Shown here piece by piece: positions 60,006 through 64,000 of a stretch of DNA of 64,000 bases. Each line of letters starts with the position of its first letter. Position 1 is the stretch's first letter. This stretch comes from Deltaproteobacteria bacterium (GTDB lineage Bacteria > Myxococcota_A > UBA9160 > UBA6930), in assembly GCA_029261815.1 (NCBI GenBank), contig JAJDAQ010000015.1:1-64000 (forward strand), given 5' to 3'. The notes under the pieces were generated by a model. The model ran no database searches. It saw only the letters and a list, made by a program, of their open reading frames with translations, and was not told the DNA's origin. The translations under genes and the position numbers were made by a program.

Positions 60006-61052
60006 ATGGCCGATGAGGACTTCATGACCGCGCTGCCGCTCCGGGAAATCGGGCTCGCTCTGCTTGTCGGCTTCCTGTTTGCCGCGAGCCCGATGACGAG
60101 CCTCGACCCGATTCGCTCGGCTATCGCTGGAAGCGTGATCGCCATCGGTTTGATCGTCTATCGCCTCCGGACAGCGCCGCCTCGGCAAGCCGAAGCGGAC
60201 AGCGATCACGCGTCCGAACGGGTTCGGCTTCCCGCCGCCACCGTTGCATGCCTGCTGCTCTTTATTGCCGTCGTTTCACCGACCCTGGTCTGGCTGTGGG
60301 ACGACTGGACCCGCAGCGTCTGGACCAACAATCACGGCATCTTCATTCCGTTGATCGTGGGCTACCTCGCAGTCAACGCTCTCCGCGCCGACCGCAGTCA
60401 TGTGCCGGACGCGAGCGCGCGAGGCTTCGTCTGGCTCGGAGTTTCGCTCGCCATCTTGATGGTCGATGCGTTCCTGGCCACCCGCTACCTCTCGGTCATC
60501 GCGATCGCGATCGGGCTCCCCGGCTTGTCGCTGCTGTTCCTGGGAAAGGCGCGCACGCGACTCCTTCGCGTTCCCCTGGCTATCAGCCTCTTGGCCATCC
60601 CGATTCCAACGGCGGTTGCAACCGATCTCTACCTTCGCCATGCCACCGCCGCTCTCGTCGAGCCCATGGTCCGTGCACTTGGGTACCCGACGTTTCGCGA
60701 GGCCACCGTGATCACGCTTCCGGATCACACCTTCGTGGTCGCCGAAGCCTGCAGCGGCTTCAACACCCTCTATGCATCGATCGCGACCGCGATCATCCTG
60801 GCCTGCTTCGTGAAGCCCTGGAGCCAGAAGCTGGCACTCCTGGCGCTCGCCCCCATCCTCGCCATTGCGGCGAACTCGCTTCGGGTCTTCGGCCTGGTGC
60901 TGATGACGATGGGGATGGGCGACTGGGTGATCGAGAGTCCGCTGCATCCCCTCTCCGGTGTCCTGGCCTTCGCCCTCGCACTCGTGGTCCTTTTTGGCGT
61001 CAGCTCGCGGATGGACAACCTGCCGATGGTCTCGGCCGGAGACCGTGCATGA
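60006..61052 (+). CDS. Exosortase/archaeosortase family protein
   Basis: Polytopic membrane protein with the Cys/Arg/His triad contexts VVAEACSGFNTLYASIATAII, LAIAANSLRVFGLVLM, ESPLHPLSGVLAFALALV. Confidence 0.85.
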   Translation: MADEDFMTALPLREIGLALLVGFLFAASPMTSLDPIRSAIAGSVIAIGLIVYRLRTAPPRQAEADSDHASERVRLPAATVACLLLFIAVVSPTLVWLWDDWTRSVWTNNHGIFIPLIVGYLAVNALRADRSHVPDASARGFVWLGVSLAILMVDAFLATRYLSVIAIAIGLPGLSLLFLGKARTRLLRVPLAISLLAIPIPTAVATDLYLRHATAALVEPMVRALGYPTFREATVITLPDHTFVVAEACSGFNTLYASIATAIILACFVKPWSQKLALLALAPILAIAANSLRVFGLVLMTMGMGDWVIESPLHPLSGVLAFALALVVLFGVSSRMDNLPMVSAGDRA

Positions 61053-61684
61053 CGCCCGTCTCGAGCCGCTATGCGATGGCCGCGGCCGGAATGATGCTGG
61101 TGTCCGGGGCGTTGATCCTCTTGATCTCCCAGGACCAGACCATCCACGAGACCTGCGCACATCCAGAGCGCTTGCCCGAGATCACGCGCGCCGAGCACTA
61201 TCTCCCGCGTGGGCGGATCCAGGGCAAGCAACAGGGCACGATCCTGGCCTGGGCCGAGGGAAACGTGCCTGCCGCGAAGCGCCGGAATCCGATCGATTAC
61301 TGGTCGATCCGCTCGGCCCGCCCGCCCGAGATCTACGAACGCCCCATCCGATTCATCCCGGGCAAACTCGCGCCAGAACTGCATGACCTGGTTGTGCAGG
61401 AGACAGCCCAGGGTCCGCTTCCCGTGCATATCCTCGAGGACTACACGACGCGGCCGGGGACCGTCATTGCGTACGCCATGATCTACGGCAACGACCCCAC
61501 CGACAACGCACTGCTCACCCATACATCGCGACTCTGGAGTTCGATCACCGTAGGGGCGACGCCTCTCAGCTTGCTGATGGTTCGGACGCCATCCGACCGG
61601 CGCACCGCCGAACACGCTCGAGAGCGGGCACTCGACGCCCTCGAGGGCGCCTGGGTCCACTTCGCGGCCGCATGTCGAAGCTAG
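61049..61684 (+). CDS. Membrane-anchored protein in the EpsI-like (exosortase-associated) position
   Basis: ATG overlaps the exosortase stop by 4 nt; single N-terminal TM (MAAAGMMLVSGALILLIS) and extracytoplasmic domain ending VIAYAMIYGNDPTDNALLTHTSRLW...VGATPLSLLMVRTPS. Homology to EpsI is tentative. Confidence 0.6.
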   Translation: MTPVSSRYAMAAAGMMLVSGALILLISQDQTIHETCAHPERLPEITRAEHYLPRGRIQGKQQGTILAWAEGNVPAAKRRNPIDYWSIRSARPPEIYERPIRFIPGKLAPELHDLVVQETAQGPLPVHILEDYTTRPGTVIAYAMIYGNDPTDNALLTHTSRLWSSITVGATPLSLLMVRTPSDRRTAEHARERALDALEGAWVHFAAACRS

Positions 61685-63609
61685 CCGCGCCTCGGACGGG
61701 CTGGGGCTTCTGGTTCGCCGGTGCCATCGTCGCCGTCGGTGCTGCCGACCTCACCGTACTCGCGACCGTCAAGGCATTCCTCGGGAGTGGCTATAACGGC
61801 CACGCGCTGTCGGGCTGGATGGATGTTGCGGGCTTTCTTCTCGTCGGCGCCGCATGCGACGCTGCGCTACTTGCAGCCCTCTGGGCGCTCTTCGCGGGGT
61901 TGCTCCGCCCCATCGTCGACGCACCGCGGCGGACCGCCCTGGCGCTCGGTGTCGCAGCTGCGACACCGGTTCTGACCGACGTCGCGCTCCATAAGCTCCA
62001 TGCCACGCTGGGTGATGTCCTCGCGCTGGACCTCGTTGTGCAACTGGCAGAAGGCGACGAAGTCGGCGCCCTGGAAGAAGTCGCCGCTGCGCTCCCGTCG
62101 TACGGACTTCTCGCTGTAACGGCCATCGCTGGAGCCGGCACGCTGTGGTGGGGCTCCGGATGGCTTGCCAAGCGACTCGCCCCCATGCGCGGCGGAGACA
62201 GGCGACGTGCGGCCGCGGTTGTTCTGGCGCTTTGCGTAGGCGGTGTCGCGCTGAGTGCGGCCCGACTCGACGCAACCTGGCGCTTTGGACTGGGATGGAA
62301 ACCCAGCGGCATGGTGCTCACGGAAATGGCGACACGCCTGACAGATTTCGACTTCGATGGGGCTGGCGCGATTTCCCTGCCCGTCGACGCAGCGCCGTTC
62401 GATTCTGCGCAGCATCCATTCGCGCTCGAGATCGCGGGGAATGGCATCGATGAGAACGGGCTCGCGGGAGATCTGCCGCACGACTTCACCCCCAGCCGCC
62501 CGCTCGACGTACATCCGATTTCGAGGGTTCCAGGAGCACCGCATGTCGTCGTCCTCGTGTTCCTCGAGAGTTTTCGCGCAGACCTCATAGGGGCCACCCT
62601 CGAAGGACGCATGATCACGCCGCATCTGAACCGGCTGTCGCGCGAAGGGGCGGCCTCGGAGCAAGCCTATACCCATGCGCCAATGACGTGGCCGGCGCGG
62701 ACGAGCCTGCTTCAGGGTCGCGTCGTGGCGACCGCCCACGCGCCGACCCTGGTCGACGACTTCAAGCAAGCTGGCTTCCGCGTGGGATGGTTCTCCGGAC
62801 AACACGATGGCCTTCGTGACGGGGCCGATTACCTCGGGTACGAGGGCGCCGATGCATTTTCCGACGCCAGGTCACACTTGGACCAGCGCACATCGCGGTC
62901 CGCGCAGCCCATCAGCCTCCAGACTTCGTGGCAGACGGTGCTAGGTGATGTCGAAGCGTTCCTGAGCAACCACCCGCCTGACCTGCCCCTCTTCCTCTAC
63001 GTCAACTTCACGGACACCCACTTTCCCTATGACCATTCGCGGTTGGATCCGATCCTCACGGATGCACGCCTCGACCGAAGCCAGATCTCTCGAGCGAACC
63101 GCTCCCGCGTTTGGGAGGCCTACGCCAACGCCGCGGCCAACGTGGACCGCGGCGTCGGTGCGCTGCGGGCGACGCTCGAACAGCGGTTTCCGGGCGAGCG
63201 CATCGGGATACTCGCCACCGCCGACCATGGCCAGGCCTTTTACGAGACCCGATTCCTGGGCCACGGCCAATCACTCGACCGGCATCAGACCGGCGTCCCG
63301 TTCATCACCTATCAGCTCGGAGGAGTCTGGCCCGAGCCGATCGCGTTGTCAGACGTGCGGGGCTTGCTCGCGAGAGCGGCGTCTTCCGCCGACTCGCGTG
63401 GAGACTTCGTGGGAGCACCAGACCGGGCGTTGTTTCAGTTCGCGGGCAACCCGGAAAATCCCCGCCTAATCGGCCTTCGCACCCTTGCCGGCACCACGCT
63501 CTGGAACCCGCACGCGGACGAACCACAGGACGAGGATGCGGGTTTCGCTCGACTCATCCACACCTGGGAAGCCACCCGGACTCGCGCGGATGATGCTGCC
63601 AGGGACTGA
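61672..63609 (+). CDS. Polytopic membrane protein with sulfatase/LTA-synthase-like alkaline-phosphatase-superfamily domain
   Basis: N-terminal TM helices; PHVVVLVFLESFRADLIGATLEGRMITPHLNRLSREGAASEQAYTHAPMTWPARTSLLQG...ILATADHGQAFYETRFLGHGQSLDRHQTGVPFI. ATG overlaps the upstream stop. Confidence 0.82.
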   Translation: MSKLAAPRTGWGFWFAGAIVAVGAADLTVLATVKAFLGSGYNGHALSGWMDVAGFLLVGAACDAALLAALWALFAGLLRPIVDAPRRTALALGVAAATPVLTDVALHKLHATLGDVLALDLVVQLAEGDEVGALEEVAAALPSYGLLAVTAIAGAGTLWWGSGWLAKRLAPMRGGDRRRAAAVVLALCVGGVALSAARLDATWRFGLGWKPSGMVLTEMATRLTDFDFDGAGAISLPVDAAPFDSAQHPFALEIAGNGIDENGLAGDLPHDFTPSRPLDVHPISRVPGAPHVVVLVFLESFRADLIGATLEGRMITPHLNRLSREGAASEQAYTHAPMTWPARTSLLQGRVVATAHAPTLVDDFKQAGFRVGWFSGQHDGLRDGADYLGYEGADAFSDARSHLDQRTSRSAQPISLQTSWQTVLGDVEAFLSNHPPDLPLFLYVNFTDTHFPYDHSRLDPILTDARLDRSQISRANRSRVWEAYANAAANVDRGVGALRATLEQRFPGERIGILATADHGQAFYETRFLGHGQSLDRHQTGVPFITYQLGGVWPEPIALSDVRGLLARAASSADSRGDFVGAPDRALFQFAGNPENPRLIGLRTLAGTTLWNPHADEPQDEDAGFARLIHTWEATRTRADDAARD

Positions 63610-63615
63610 AACGAC

Positions 63616-63648
63616 GAAGGCCCCGAAGCGTGATGCTTCGAGGCCTTC
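63616..63648 (-). terminator. Strong hairpin terminator downstream of the rRNA operon (possibly bidirectional with the sulfatase gene)
   Basis: GAAGGCCTCGAAGC-atcac-GCTTCGGGGCCTTC, 14-bp stem with one G-U pair, 6 nt after the sulfatase stop. Confidence 0.75.
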
Positions 63649-63656
63649 GAAAGAGG

Positions 63657-63773
63657 TCCCACCGTCGAGCTACTCTCCCACCGGGAAACCCGGCAGTACC
63701 ATCGCCGATGTGAGGCTTAACTTCCGTGTTCGGTATGGGAACGGGTGTGGCCCTCACTCCATTGACGGTGGGA
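63657..63773 (-). rRNA. rrf: 5S ribosomal RNA
   Basis: Minus strand TCCCACCGTCAATGGAGTGAGGGCCACACCCGTTCCCATACCGAACACGGAAGTTAAGCCTCACATCGGCGATGGTACTGCCGGGTTTCCCGGTGGGAGAGTAGCTCGACGGTGGGA; helix I ends pair. Confidence 0.95.
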
Positions 63774-64000
63774 TAACCTTCTGGGCTGACCGGGATCGAC
63801 AGATCCCAGGCCAACCGAATTTCAAGCTAACAGAGGTCTGCCGATCTCACGATCGACCGATCCTCGGTCAACAAAATAGCTTTCTGGGCCCAAACGGGCA
63901 CTTGTCACAAACATATGCTGAATCAACTAACTGACTAACTTAATAGTCTGATTGGACGAGTGCTCACCACAACGCTTAGCTGCAACAGCAACCAAGATGC

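Noticed and set aside
63774-64000. 3' end of 23S rRNA within the window
   Set aside because: No match by eye to the conserved 23S 3'-terminal segment; treated as spacer.
1-64000. CRISPR arrays, prophage, IS elements, toxin-antitoxin or defence islands
   Set aside because: No regularly spaced repeats, transposase, integrase, Cas, restriction or phage-like proteins were seen among the plausible coding frames.

Overview
This is a dense, high-GC bacterial chromosomal window, probably deltaproteobacterial or Myxococcota-like by inference from gene content (LpxC, NtrY/NtrX-like pair, PilZ/DUF4388, giant TPR proteins, DUF35-thiolase). Most of it is conserved housekeeping: rimP-nusA-infB-ylxP-rbfA-truB-rpsO-pnp-dut, ruvC-ruvA-ruvB with yebC, purF, cdsA, nadB, pgsA, lpxC, aroE, purE, tRNA-Gly(GCC), and a 5S rRNA at the right edge. 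I found no CRISPR array, transposase, integrase or prophage. The less ordinary loci are: (i) a translationally coupled exosortase - EpsI-position protein - membrane sulfatase operon next to a DPM1-like glycosyltransferase, with no recognisable PEP-CTERM substrate in the window; (ii) an Hsp70 whose helical lid appears replaced by a long acidic low-complexity tail, followed directly by a small J-domain protein; (iii) a ~2.6k-residue TPR protein followed by a small degenerate PilZ protein; (iv) a membrane-anchored Ser/Thr kinase with the kinase domain C-terminal to a long helical-repeat array; (v) a lipoprotein fusing two redoxin domains to an eight-CXXCH cytochrome; (vi) an isolated rplX (L24) - rpmG (L33) pair away from the usual L24 context. 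Many long ORFs in the supplied track are antisense artefacts of GC-rich codon usage. All family calls are by eye from protein motifs; no database search was run.
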